From the NCBI GenBank assembly GCA_948794795.1, contig CAQGLR010000002.1:164967-228966 (forward strand): a DNA stretch of 64,000 nt. The letters are read 5' to 3'. The translations under genes and the position numbers were made by a program. Position 1 is the first letter of the stretch, and every line of letters begins with the position of its first letter. Below are positions 43,946-51,785 of the stretch, piece by piece. The DNA comes from an uncultured Lachnospiraceae bacterium. GTDB lineage: Bacteria > Bacillota > Clostridia > Lachnospirales > Lachnospiraceae. The notes beneath the pieces were generated by a model. That model had not been told where the DNA came from and searched no databases. It was given only the letters and a program-made list of their open reading frames with translations.

Positions 43946-44455
43946 ATAGGTGATATATACGATGGAGTGTTCCGGACAATCTTAAATGACTGCTGGCAAC
44001 TAGTTATTCCAATTATTAATGAAATTTTCCATGAGAATTATACTGGTAATGAAAAGATAGAATTCAGTCCTAATGAGCATTTTTTAGCCCAGCTGGCAGG
44101 ACTGAAGGCAGAATATAAAGAAATACTGGAAAGACTTAATGCACTGGAAGACCAGGGTGCAATTGGGACATTTGAAAAGCGTACCATTATAGAGCTTTCC
44201 AGGGATGTAATAAAAGAAATTGCACAAAAATATGAAAATATACAGAAAGGTGTAGGTGGTATTATGGGCGGAGCATTAATAGAAACAGAAGCCAGAAGGC
44301 TAAGAGATGAAGGCAAACGTGAAGGCAGACAGGAGGGCAGGCGTGAAGGCATGGTTTATGCATATTATGAAATGAATATGGATACTAATGAAATTGCCAG
44401 CAAAGTAAATCTTACAGAAACAGAAGTGCTTGAAATTATTAATAGAAAAAAATAA
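43946..44455 (+). pseudogene. Rpn-type (PD-(D/E)XK nuclease/transposase-like) gene with internal deletion and damaged start
   Basis: The start region (GDIYDGVFRTILNDCWQLVIP...NYTGNEKIEFSPNEHFL) resembles the N-terminus of Lachnospiraceae Rpn-like recombination-promoting nuclease proteins. It is joined directly to their C-terminal region (LKAEYKEILERLNALEDQGAIGTFEKRTIIELS...KREGRQEGRREG and a small HTH-like end). The central nuclease core of roughly 150-200 residues is missing. The best Shine-Dalgarno (AGGGAGGG) precedes ATA at 43946, where homologues would have ATG; the next usable start is GTG at 43967. I read it as an in-frame deletion remnant; family assignment is from memory. Confidence 0.6.
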
Positions 44456-44527
44456 TACCAACAGTGTTGCATATTGTACCAGCAGAACCTTAAGCTGTTT
44501 TGGCCTGCCTATGCAGTTACAAGGCAA

Positions 44528-44632
44528 GCCGCCACTATTTGATATAATATCTCCAAAGTAACAGGTTTTTATATGTCTGCCTGGCGATGGGTATACCATT
44601 TTATAGTAGTGGCGGCTATTTCTTTTTCTTTG
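44528..44632. terminator. Long-loop hairpin between convergent genes
   Basis: GCCGCCACTA (44528-44537) pairs with TAGTGGCGGC (44607-44616), followed on the plus strand by TATTTCTTTTTCTTT. It can end both the Rpn remnant and corA. On the minus strand the sequence around it resembles the 3' region of the type I toxin locus near 9000. Confidence 0.5.
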
Positions 44633-44676
44633 TGCCCTAAGCCTGTTTCCATGTAACCAGTGCATCTCTCAAAATC

Positions 44677-45618
44677 CTATAAGAACCTTTTATGCCTCAG
44701 TATTAAAAGTAACGATATACAAACTACTGTAATAAGCAGGCATATTATTGCAAACCCATGTGTTGTATTAGCAAGGGGGACCCACTTACTGTTTACATTC
44801 ATCCCATATATACCTGATATAAGTGTTGGTATACCCATTACAAGAGTAATAGATGTAAGTGATTTCATTACATTATTAAGCCTGTTATCAATAACAGAAG
44901 ACATCAGTTCCCTTGTACCATTTATAATGTCCCTGTATATCGTTGTCATTTCAATAGCCTGCTGGTTTTCCACAATTACATCTCCAAGCAGGTCTTTATC
45001 ATCAGGATACTGTTCAAGCCTTTTATACCTTGTAAGCCTGTCAAGTACCACCGCATTGGCACGCAGTGATGTTGCAAAATATACAAGTGTTGACTCAAGT
45101 GCATGTAAATCAATTAAATCAATATCTTTTGTATTATCATCTATACGCTCTTCTATCTCAGTACGTTTTTTATCAATAATCCTTAAGTTAGTCTGGTAAT
45201 ATGAAGCTATCCTGAATAAAATCTGGTATACAAACCTGAGTTTCTTCTTAGTACTGAATTCCTTTACCCTGCCATTTATAAAAGCCTGGAGGATAGGTGT
45301 TTCCACAGAACACACCGTAATAATCATATCCTGTGCAAGTATAATTCCAAGAGGTACCGTAGTATAAGCCTCTTTGTCGTGGCGTATCTCCAGTGCTGGT
45401 ATATCTACAAGAATAAGAGTATATCCGTCTTCAAGCTCAACACGGGAGCTTTCTTCATCGTCCAATGGAGCCAGCAGGTCACTTATATCAATACCTAGTT
45501 TTGCTGCAAGTTCCTCTCCTTCTGGCACTGTAGGATTACACATATCTATCCATACACCATCTACTGGGCCATCTTCCTCATGGATTTTCCTGTCATCTGT
45601 CTTATAAAACTTAACCAC
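44677..45618 (-). CDS. corA: CorA-family divalent cation transporter
   Basis: A 313-residue protein of the CorA/MIT family for magnesium (or other divalent metal) uptake. A large cytoplasmic N-terminal domain with a long coiled stalk helix is followed by two C-terminal membrane helices. The selectivity motif is YGMN (ISGIYGMNVNSKW), and the C-terminus is basic (LRHKRFL). It is 71 bp after mscS in the same direction and could be part of the DUF1015-glgB-mscS run. No M-box-like leader is visible in the gap. Confidence 0.92.
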   Translation of the reverse strand: MVKFYKTDDRKIHEEDGPVDGVWIDMCNPTVPEGEELAAKLGIDISDLLAPLDDEESSRVELEDGYTLILVDIPALEIRHDKEAYTTVPLGIILAQDMIITVCSVETPILQAFINGRVKEFSTKKKLRFVYQILFRIASYYQTNLRIIDKKRTEIEERIDDNTKDIDLIDLHALESTLVYFATSLRANAVVLDRLTRYKRLEQYPDDKDLLGDVIVENQQAIEMTTIYRDIINGTRELMSSVIDNRLNNVMKSLTSITLVMGIPTLISGIYGMNVNSKWVPLANTTHGFAIICLLITVVCISLLLILRHKRFL

Positions 45619-45689
45619 CTTATCTCACCAGCTTTCTGTATTCTATACAAAATATCTTGTTACAACACCATTACATTCTACAATAAGTG

Positions 45690-46604
45690 CTACGAAATAT
45701 CAATTCCATTTTCCATAAGGATATCTTTCATCCTTTCAAGCAGGTCAAACCTTGTATTCCAGTAATCACTGTTTTTTACCCATGCCTTTGCCTGCATCTT
45801 TACACGTGCAGGGTTCAGTTTGCATACAACCACACTCATATCCTTATCCTGGCAGATACGCTCATCCTCCCTGAGTATTTCCAGTACAATTTTACGCACT
45901 TTTGCAGTTTCTGCACCATAATGCACCATAAAATCCAGTACAAGCATCCTGTCTTCCTGGTTTGAAGTATTAGTAACATTTGAATTAGATATTGTGCCAT
46001 TTGGTATAACTATAACTTTATTATCAGTAGTATGTATCCTTGTATAAAAAATATCTATACTTTCTACTGTGCCTTCTTCACCAACAGTAATAATATAATC
46101 CCCTACTTTAAAAGGCTTAAGCAGCAATATAAGCACACCACCTGCAAGGTTTGACAGGCTTCCCTGCAGGGCAAGCCCTACAGCAAGCCCTGCTGAACCT
46201 ACCATTGCAACTATTGAGCTTGTACCTACACCAAGGATACCTGCAACAGCAAATATAAGCAGTATATTATATACAAGCCCTGCAAATGACATAACAAACT
46301 TCTGTATACCAGCTTCCGCACCACGGCGCTCCATCCATTTATTAGTCATTTTAAGCAGCATATTGACAAGTTTTCTTCCAATAATAAAAACTATCAGCGC
46401 AAATACAAGAGTTTTGCAGAAATTAAGCAGTGGTTCCCTCTGTGCAAGAAGATATTGTATAAAGAAATTTGTTTTCTCTTCATTGGAAATTTCTGAATTC
46501 ATAACTTTCTCTACATCATCAAGACCAATCTCACTGCCTGCCATTGAAGAAATATCTTCTACTGCAAGCAGGCACATATTATAAATTTTAGGAACAGATA
46601 ACAT
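45690..46604 (-). CDS. mscS: Small-conductance mechanosensitive channel (MscS family)
   Basis: A 304-residue channel. Three membrane helices (about 60-160) include the pore helix AMVGSAGLAVGLALQGSLSNLAGG with its glycine-alanine pattern. The cytoplasmic beta and alpha-beta domains follow (PFKVGDYIITVGEEGTVESIDIF, VVIPNGTISNSNVTN). It protects against hypo-osmotic shock. The start at 46604 has AAAGGA upstream and lies 13 bp after the glgB stop. The ~55 residues before the first helix are a little longer than in E. coli MscS. Confidence 0.92.
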   Translation of the reverse strand: MLSVPKIYNMCLLAVEDISSMAGSEIGLDDVEKVMNSEISNEEKTNFFIQYLLAQREPLLNFCKTLVFALIVFIIGRKLVNMLLKMTNKWMERRGAEAGIQKFVMSFAGLVYNILLIFAVAGILGVGTSSIVAMVGSAGLAVGLALQGSLSNLAGGVLILLLKPFKVGDYIITVGEEGTVESIDIFYTRIHTTDNKVIVIPNGTISNSNVTNTSNQEDRMLVLDFMVHYGAETAKVRKIVLEILREDERICQDKDMSVVVCKLNPARVKMQAKAWVKNSDYWNTRFDLLERMKDILMENGIDIS

Positions 46605-46617
46605 TATATAATCCTTT

Positions 46618-48912
46618 CTATGATTCCATACAGCTCCATACACTCATTCCAAGTGGTGGGACTTCAATAATTATTGAATTATCCCTTCCATCCCATGATA
46701 CTTCTTTTGAATTCTTCTGGTGCCTGTTTACATGGCCAGTCCCGCCATAGATGGTATCATCACTATTAAATATTTCCTTATATTTACCTTTAAATGGCAC
46801 ACCAGCCCTGAAATTCTCGTATATTACAGGTGTAAAATTAAATATAAATAAAAGCTGTTCACTTTCATCTGATGTCCTTCTTACAAAAGTAACTATACTG
46901 TGGTCTGCATCCATGCTGCTTATCCATTCAAATCCTGTTTCATCATAGTCATTCTCATAAAGTGAAGGATGCTTTAAATAAAACTGGTTCAGTGCTTTGA
47001 CATATTGCCTGAAAATATCATGCTCTGGTTCAGCAGCCTCATCCCATGGAAGGCTGGTTTTCTCATTCCATTCTTCTTTCTGTGCAAATTCCTGTCCCAT
47101 AAACATAAGCTTTTTGCCAGGATGTGCCATCATAAAGCCATAAGCAGCACGCAGGTTCGCATATTTCTGTTCCATGCTTCCAGGCATTTTCATAAGCATA
47201 GATGCCTTGAGATGTACTACCTCATCATGCGAAAATACAAGCACAAAATACTCACTATAAGCATAAACCATGCTGAAAAGCAGTGTACCATGCCTTCCCT
47301 TCCTGTACAGCGGGTCTGTCTGCATATATCCAGTAAAATCATTCATCCAGCCCATATTCCATTTAAAATCAAAACCAAGCCCGTTTTTCTCTGTATCACC
47401 TGTAACCATAGGCCATGCTGTTGATTCTTCTGCAATAAGCAGTGCACCGTCTTTTCTCTTATGGAAAATATCACTAAGCTTCTTAAGCAGTTCTATTGCT
47501 TCAAGGTTCTCATTGCCTCCATAAATATTTGGCAGCCATTCACCATTCTGCTTGCCATAGTCAAGATACAGCATAGACGCTACAGCATCCATTCTTATTC
47601 CATCTGCATGGTATTTATCAATCCAGAACAATGCACTGGCAATTAAGAAATTATCAACTTCTGGTTTCCCATAATCAAATATAAGAGTCCCCCAGTGAGG
47701 ATGTTCCCCTCTTCTTGTATCAGGATTTTCATAAATACATGTACCATCAAACCTTGCCAGCCCGCCAGCATCCCTAGGAAAATGTGCAGGAACCCAGTCA
47801 AGTATTACTCCTATATTCTTGCTGTGCATATAGTCAATAAAATACATAAAATCCTGTGGTGTACCATATCTTGAAGTAACTGCATAATACCCTGTAACCT
47901 GGTATCCCCATGATTCATCAAGTGGATGTTCCATAACTGGCATTATTTCAATATGTGTATAACCCATTTCTTTTACATAACTGGCAAGCATAGGTGCAAT
48001 TTCCCTGTAATCCAGGAACTCTTCATCACATGTTGGTGTACTGCTTTCACATTTCTTCTTACGCCATGAACCAAGATGGACTTCATATATTGATACAGGT
48101 TCTTTCTTATAATCTTTTTTCTTACGTGCGGAAAGCCACGCTGAATCACCCCATTTATATGTGCAGATATTTGTAACAACACTTGCATTATTAGGCCGCT
48201 GTTCACATGCAAAACCATATGGGTCAGTCTTTAAAAATACTGTCTGGTAGTCTTTTTTAATTTCATATTTATAAATATCACCAACAGAAATCTCAGGTAC
48301 AAATAAAGAAAAAATTCCTGTATCCCCAACACGGCACATCTGGTGGCGCCTGCCATCCCAGAAGTTAAAATCACCTGTTACACTTACACGCACTGCATTG
48401 GGAGCCCATACTGCAAAATGGACACCATATATAGTATTCTTTTTCTTATTTTTGTCTGTTTCTTCTGTAACATCCCACCTTACCTCAGCATTTTCAAGAC
48501 ACCCGTCTATTGCAACAGGATGCGCACCAAAACAGTTATATACATCATAATATACACCATTTTCAAAACGTACTGCATCACTTTCACCAATAATATCTGT
48601 ATAAAGATAAGGGTCTTCAAGTTCAATTTTTGAAGATTCACCATATTTTACAATAAATGTATATGGCTCTGTCTTCTTGCCTGGAACCAGTGCAGCAAAT
48701 ACACCAGCCTCGTCTGCTTCTTCCATGTCATAACATTTGCCACTTGATTTAATTTTAAGCTGTACAGAAGATGCATCTGGCAAAAATGCGTGTACAAGTA
48801 TGCCACCCTTAACTTTATGTGCCCCCAATATCCTGTCAGGATGGTCCTCTTCTGAATACACAATTGCTTCAATGCCTTCCCAGTCCATTAAATCATATAA
48901 TTTCTTATCCAT
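46618..48912 (-). CDS. glgB: 1,4-alpha-glucan branching enzyme
   Basis: A 764-residue GH13 enzyme that makes alpha-1,6 branches in glycogen. An N-terminal CBM48 pair (about 25-245; VHFAVWAPNAVRVSVTGDFNFWDG) precedes the catalytic barrel. The barrel has VPAHFP, the nucleophile aspartate in GIRMDAVASMLYLDYG, the acid/base in IAEESTAWP and FSHDEVVH. The start at 48912 follows GAGGG. No other glg gene is adjacent, so glycogen synthesis must be encoded elsewhere. Confidence 0.95.
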   Translation of the reverse strand: MDKKLYDLMDWEGIEAIVYSEEDHPDRILGAHKVKGGILVHAFLPDASSVQLKIKSSGKCYDMEEADEAGVFAALVPGKKTEPYTFIVKYGESSKIELEDPYLYTDIIGESDAVRFENGVYYDVYNCFGAHPVAIDGCLENAEVRWDVTEETDKNKKKNTIYGVHFAVWAPNAVRVSVTGDFNFWDGRRHQMCRVGDTGIFSLFVPEISVGDIYKYEIKKDYQTVFLKTDPYGFACEQRPNNASVVTNICTYKWGDSAWLSARKKKDYKKEPVSIYEVHLGSWRKKKCESSTPTCDEEFLDYREIAPMLASYVKEMGYTHIEIMPVMEHPLDESWGYQVTGYYAVTSRYGTPQDFMYFIDYMHSKNIGVILDWVPAHFPRDAGGLARFDGTCIYENPDTRRGEHPHWGTLIFDYGKPEVDNFLIASALFWIDKYHADGIRMDAVASMLYLDYGKQNGEWLPNIYGGNENLEAIELLKKLSDIFHKRKDGALLIAEESTAWPMVTGDTEKNGLGFDFKWNMGWMNDFTGYMQTDPLYRKGRHGTLLFSMVYAYSEYFVLVFSHDEVVHLKASMLMKMPGSMEQKYANLRAAYGFMMAHPGKKLMFMGQEFAQKEEWNEKTSLPWDEAAEPEHDIFRQYVKALNQFYLKHPSLYENDYDETGFEWISSMDADHSIVTFVRRTSDESEQLLFIFNFTPVIYENFRAGVPFKGKYKEIFNSDDTIYGGTGHVNRHQKNSKEVSWDGRDNSIIIEVPPLGMSVWSCMES

Positions 48913-48977
48913 AAATACCCTCATTTCTGCGCTGGTGCGCTAATATCAAAACAGGCGGCTACGCCTTGCATACTATA

Positions 48978-50216
48978 TTATATTCTGTGAATAAACAAGC
49001 CACTTCTAAGCTTTGGTTCAAACCATGTAGATTTTGGCGGCATTAAAAGTCCTGCATCTGCCACAGCAAACAACTCTTCTGTTGAAACTGGATACATTGC
49101 AAAAGATACTTCCATATCACTGTCTGCCCGCCTTTCCAGCTCACCTAATCCACGTATTCCTCCAATAAAATCAATTCTTGGGTCTGTCCTTGGGTCTTTT
49201 ATTCCAAGTACTGGTCCAAGCAGGTAATCCTGCAGGAGTGATACATCAAGTGATGCTACTGCATCTTTGCCAGAAAGAAGTTCTTTTTTTACTTCCAGCA
49301 TATACCAGCATTTGCCAAGATACATTGCTACTTCACCTTTTTTGGACGGATATTTTGCACTGCCAGTTTTAGTAATATTAAAATGCTTCCTGGCCCTCGC
49401 TATAAATTCATCCCTGGTAAGGCCATTTAAGTCTTTAACTGAACGGTTATAGTCCATAATCATAAGGCTGTCATCTGGAAACAGCACTGAAAGGAAATAA
49501 TTAAATTCTTCTGTACCATTATATCCAGGATTTGCTTCTCTTCTCTTAAGACCTGTTTTTACTGCAGAAGCAGCACGGTGGTGCCCGTCTGCTATATAAA
49601 TATCACTTACTGCAGCAAACGCGTTTTCAATAGCAGCAATATCACTGGAATCTGAAATCTTCCATACTGTATGCCTGATACCATCTTCTGCAATAAAGTT
49701 GTAAACTGGCTTGTCCTCCATAATAACCCTGTCTGTTATTTTATTTATACACTGTTGTGAACGGTATGCCAGAAATACAGGGCCTGTCTGTGCACTAAGT
49801 GTGTCTATATGGTTTATTCTGTCCTGTTCTTTTTCTTCACGCGTATTTTCATGCTTCTTAATAACATTATTTACATAGTCATCAATACTTGCACACGCTG
49901 CAATTCCTGTCTGTTTCCTTCCATCCATTACAAGCTGGTATATATAATAACATCTGTCATTATCTGTAATAAAAGTGCCATTATCTGCCATGTCTTCAAA
50001 AATCTCTTTTGCTTTTTGGTAAACTTCCGGGGCATATGTATCTACACTGTCTGGAAATTGTGTTTCAGCCCTGTCAATCCTTAAAAATGACAGCTCATTA
50101 TCCTTGACAGCTTCTTTGGCTTCCTGCCTGTTATAAACGTCATATGGCAATGCTGCCACCTTGTCTGCTACCTTTTCATCTGGCCTTACTGCCATAAATG
50201 GTTTTATCTTTGCCAT
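48978..50216 (-). CDS. DUF1015-family protein
   Basis: A 412-residue cytoplasmic protein. The family pattern is clear: IKPFMAVRPDEKVADKVAALPYDV at the start, then SFLRIDRAE, the KHENTREEKEQDRINHI block and the YIADGHHRAASA motif. The biochemical function is not established; neighbourhood in other Clostridia often includes amino acid metabolism genes, but here the next gene is glgB. GGAGG precedes the ATG. It likely starts the glgB-mscS transcript. Confidence 0.85.
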   Translation of the reverse strand: MAKIKPFMAVRPDEKVADKVAALPYDVYNRQEAKEAVKDNELSFLRIDRAETQFPDSVDTYAPEVYQKAKEIFEDMADNGTFITDNDRCYYIYQLVMDGRKQTGIAACASIDDYVNNVIKKHENTREEKEQDRINHIDTLSAQTGPVFLAYRSQQCINKITDRVIMEDKPVYNFIAEDGIRHTVWKISDSSDIAAIENAFAAVSDIYIADGHHRAASAVKTGLKRREANPGYNGTEEFNYFLSVLFPDDSLMIMDYNRSVKDLNGLTRDEFIARARKHFNITKTGSAKYPSKKGEVAMYLGKCWYMLEVKKELLSGKDAVASLDVSLLQDYLLGPVLGIKDPRTDPRIDFIGGIRGLGELERRADSDMEVSFAMYPVSTEELFAVADAGLLMPPKSTWFEPKLRSGLFIHRI

Positions 50217-50417
50217 AATAATCCTCCATGCCGGTTTTGCCGGCTCAAATAGTATAACTATAGTATACCAAAAAAACAGAAAAAAACAAACTAAACATTG
50301 CCAATAATTGTTAATGGTCCTGATGCTGGTGTTTAAATACGTTTGTTTTGTATATTTGTATCATAAAAAAATTTTCTAATTATCTGTATATCCATGCATT
50401 TGTCTTTTAAGTTTTCT
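50217..50417. other. Divergent intergenic region upstream of DUF1015 and HAD-GNAT genes
   Basis: About 200 bp of AT-rich DNA before the promoter at 50418. It holds the short dyad GCCGGTTTTGCCGGC near the DUF1015 start and TATACTATAG-like boxes suited to minus-strand transcription. No gene is seen. Confidence 0.3.
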
Positions 50418-50446
50418 TTTACTTCTACATATATATCTGGTATAAT
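50418..50446 (+). promoter_or_regulatory. Candidate promoter of the HAD-GNAT gene
   Basis: TTTACT (50418-50423), 17-bp spacer, TATAAT (50441-50446). The GG just before the -10 adds a partial extended element. Confidence 0.55.
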
Positions 50447-50502
50447 AAAAATTAAGAATACTACTGTCTATTAATTAAATAGCAATAAAGGAGGCGGCAA
50501 TT

Positions 50503-51681
50503 ATGTTAAAAGCAATTATTTTCGATATGGATGGTGTTATTATAGACAGTGAACCAGCCCATGCACGTGCTGCACTTTCAGTATTTAGCAGCCATGGCAT
50601 TGATGTGGATACTGGATATTGTAACAGTTTTATTGGAAGTTCAACAAAAAATATGTGCGAAGACGCTATTAAGCGTTTTGGCATTGATATAACAACAGAT
50701 GCATTGCTTAATGAAATGAACAAAGCAAAAAGTGATATTGTAAAAAAAGAAGGATACATTATTATTGATGGTATCCAGGAACTGGTTAAAAAATTGTATA
50801 AAGCAGGTTATAAACTTGCAGTTGCATCTTCTTCTTCACCAGTTGAAATTGAAGATACAGTAAAGGCACTGGGAATTAGAAAGTATTTTAATAAACTTGT
50901 TTCCAGTTCAAATGTAAAGAACCCAAAACCTGCTCCAGATACATTTGAACTTGCACTGTCAAAACTTGGGGTATCTGCAAAAGAAACTATTGTAATTGAA
51001 GATTCAGACTATGGTGTTGAAGCAGCCAAAGCAGCAGGCATTGCATGTATTGGATATATTAATAAAAATTCTGCTAACCAGTCACTTAAAAAAGCTAATG
51101 TACTTGTTGAAAGTTTCAACAATTTAAGCACACATTTCTTTGAATATACATTACAACGTTCCCAAGGCCTTCCTGTATATATTACAGATACCAAAAGGTT
51201 AGTTATACGTGAACTTGCTATTTCAGACATTAAAGAAATCTATCCTATTTATACTGACCCTAATGTCAGGAAATATATAGAAAATATAGATGATTATATG
51301 GAAAATGAAATTGAAAAACAAAAAGCTTATATACAAAATGTATACTCTTTCTATGGATATGGCCTATGGGGGGTATTCAGCAAAACAACAGGACGGCTTA
51401 TTGGAAGATGTGGTATTGAGAACCAGTTAATTGATGGCAAGGAGGAGATAATGCTTTCATATCTGCTTGACAGCCAGCACTGGGGATACGGATATGCCTT
51501 AGAATGTTGTAACGCAGTTTTAAAATATGCAAAGGAAGAACTTGATATACACAGGATTGTTGCTGGAATAGATTTTGATAATTCACGTTCAATTAAAACA
51601 GCACAAAAACTTGGCATGAAATTAGAAAAAGAATTTACATATAAAAACAGGAAAAAAGAACTTTATGTAATAGAATTTTAA
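50503..51681 (+). CDS. HAD phosphatase (beta-phosphoglucomutase-like) fused to a GNAT acetyltransferase
   Basis: A 392-residue two-domain protein. Residues 1-215 are a HAD subfamily IA hydrolase: nucleophile FDMDGVIIDSE, motif II SSSS, lysine in KNPKPAPDTF and the acidic pair IEDSDYG. After a short linker, residues 228-392 are a RimJ/RimL-type GNAT domain: RLVIRELAISDIKEI, then the acetyl-CoA region YLLDSQHWGYGYALE and DNSRSIKTAQKLGMK. The substrate of neither half is known; sugar-phosphate removal coupled with N-acetylation is one possibility. The stop codon lies inside the edge of a repeat F copy. GGAGG is well placed. Confidence 0.88.
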   Translation: MLKAIIFDMDGVIIDSEPAHARAALSVFSSHGIDVDTGYCNSFIGSSTKNMCEDAIKRFGIDITTDALLNEMNKAKSDIVKKEGYIIIDGIQELVKKLYKAGYKLAVASSSSPVEIEDTVKALGIRKYFNKLVSSSNVKNPKPAPDTFELALSKLGVSAKETIVIEDSDYGVEAAKAAGIACIGYINKNSANQSLKKANVLVESFNNLSTHFFEYTLQRSQGLPVYITDTKRLVIRELAISDIKEIYPIYTDPNVRKYIENIDDYMENEIEKQKAYIQNVYSFYGYGLWGVFSKTTGRLIGRCGIENQLIDGKEEIMLSYLLDSQHWGYGYALECCNAVLKYAKEELDIHRIVAGIDFDNSRSIKTAQKLGMKLEKEFTYKNRKKELYVIEF

Positions 51682-51760
51682 CCTCATTAAGTAAGCCCTT
51701 TAAAATACACGCTTCTTAAGCGGTGGATTTGATTTACCAGGGCTTACTTAGTCCGGCAGG
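51675..51760. repeat. Repeat F, full copy at the end of the HAD-GNAT gene
   Basis: CCTCATTAAGTAAGCCCTTT ... AGGGCTTACTTAGTCC, nearly identical (reverse orientation) to 28503-28589. Inverted ends TAAGTAAGCCC/GGGCTTACTTA. It supplies the last codon(s) and stop of the gene. Confidence 0.75.
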
Positions 51761-51777
51761 AGTCCAGGCTCCTGCCA
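51755..51777. terminator. Hairpin between convergent genes
   Basis: GGCAGGAG-TCCAGG-CTCCTGCC, a strong stem without a clear U-tract on either side; it may stop or stabilise the transcripts meeting here. Confidence 0.45.
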
Positions 51778-51785
51778 GACTGTCT

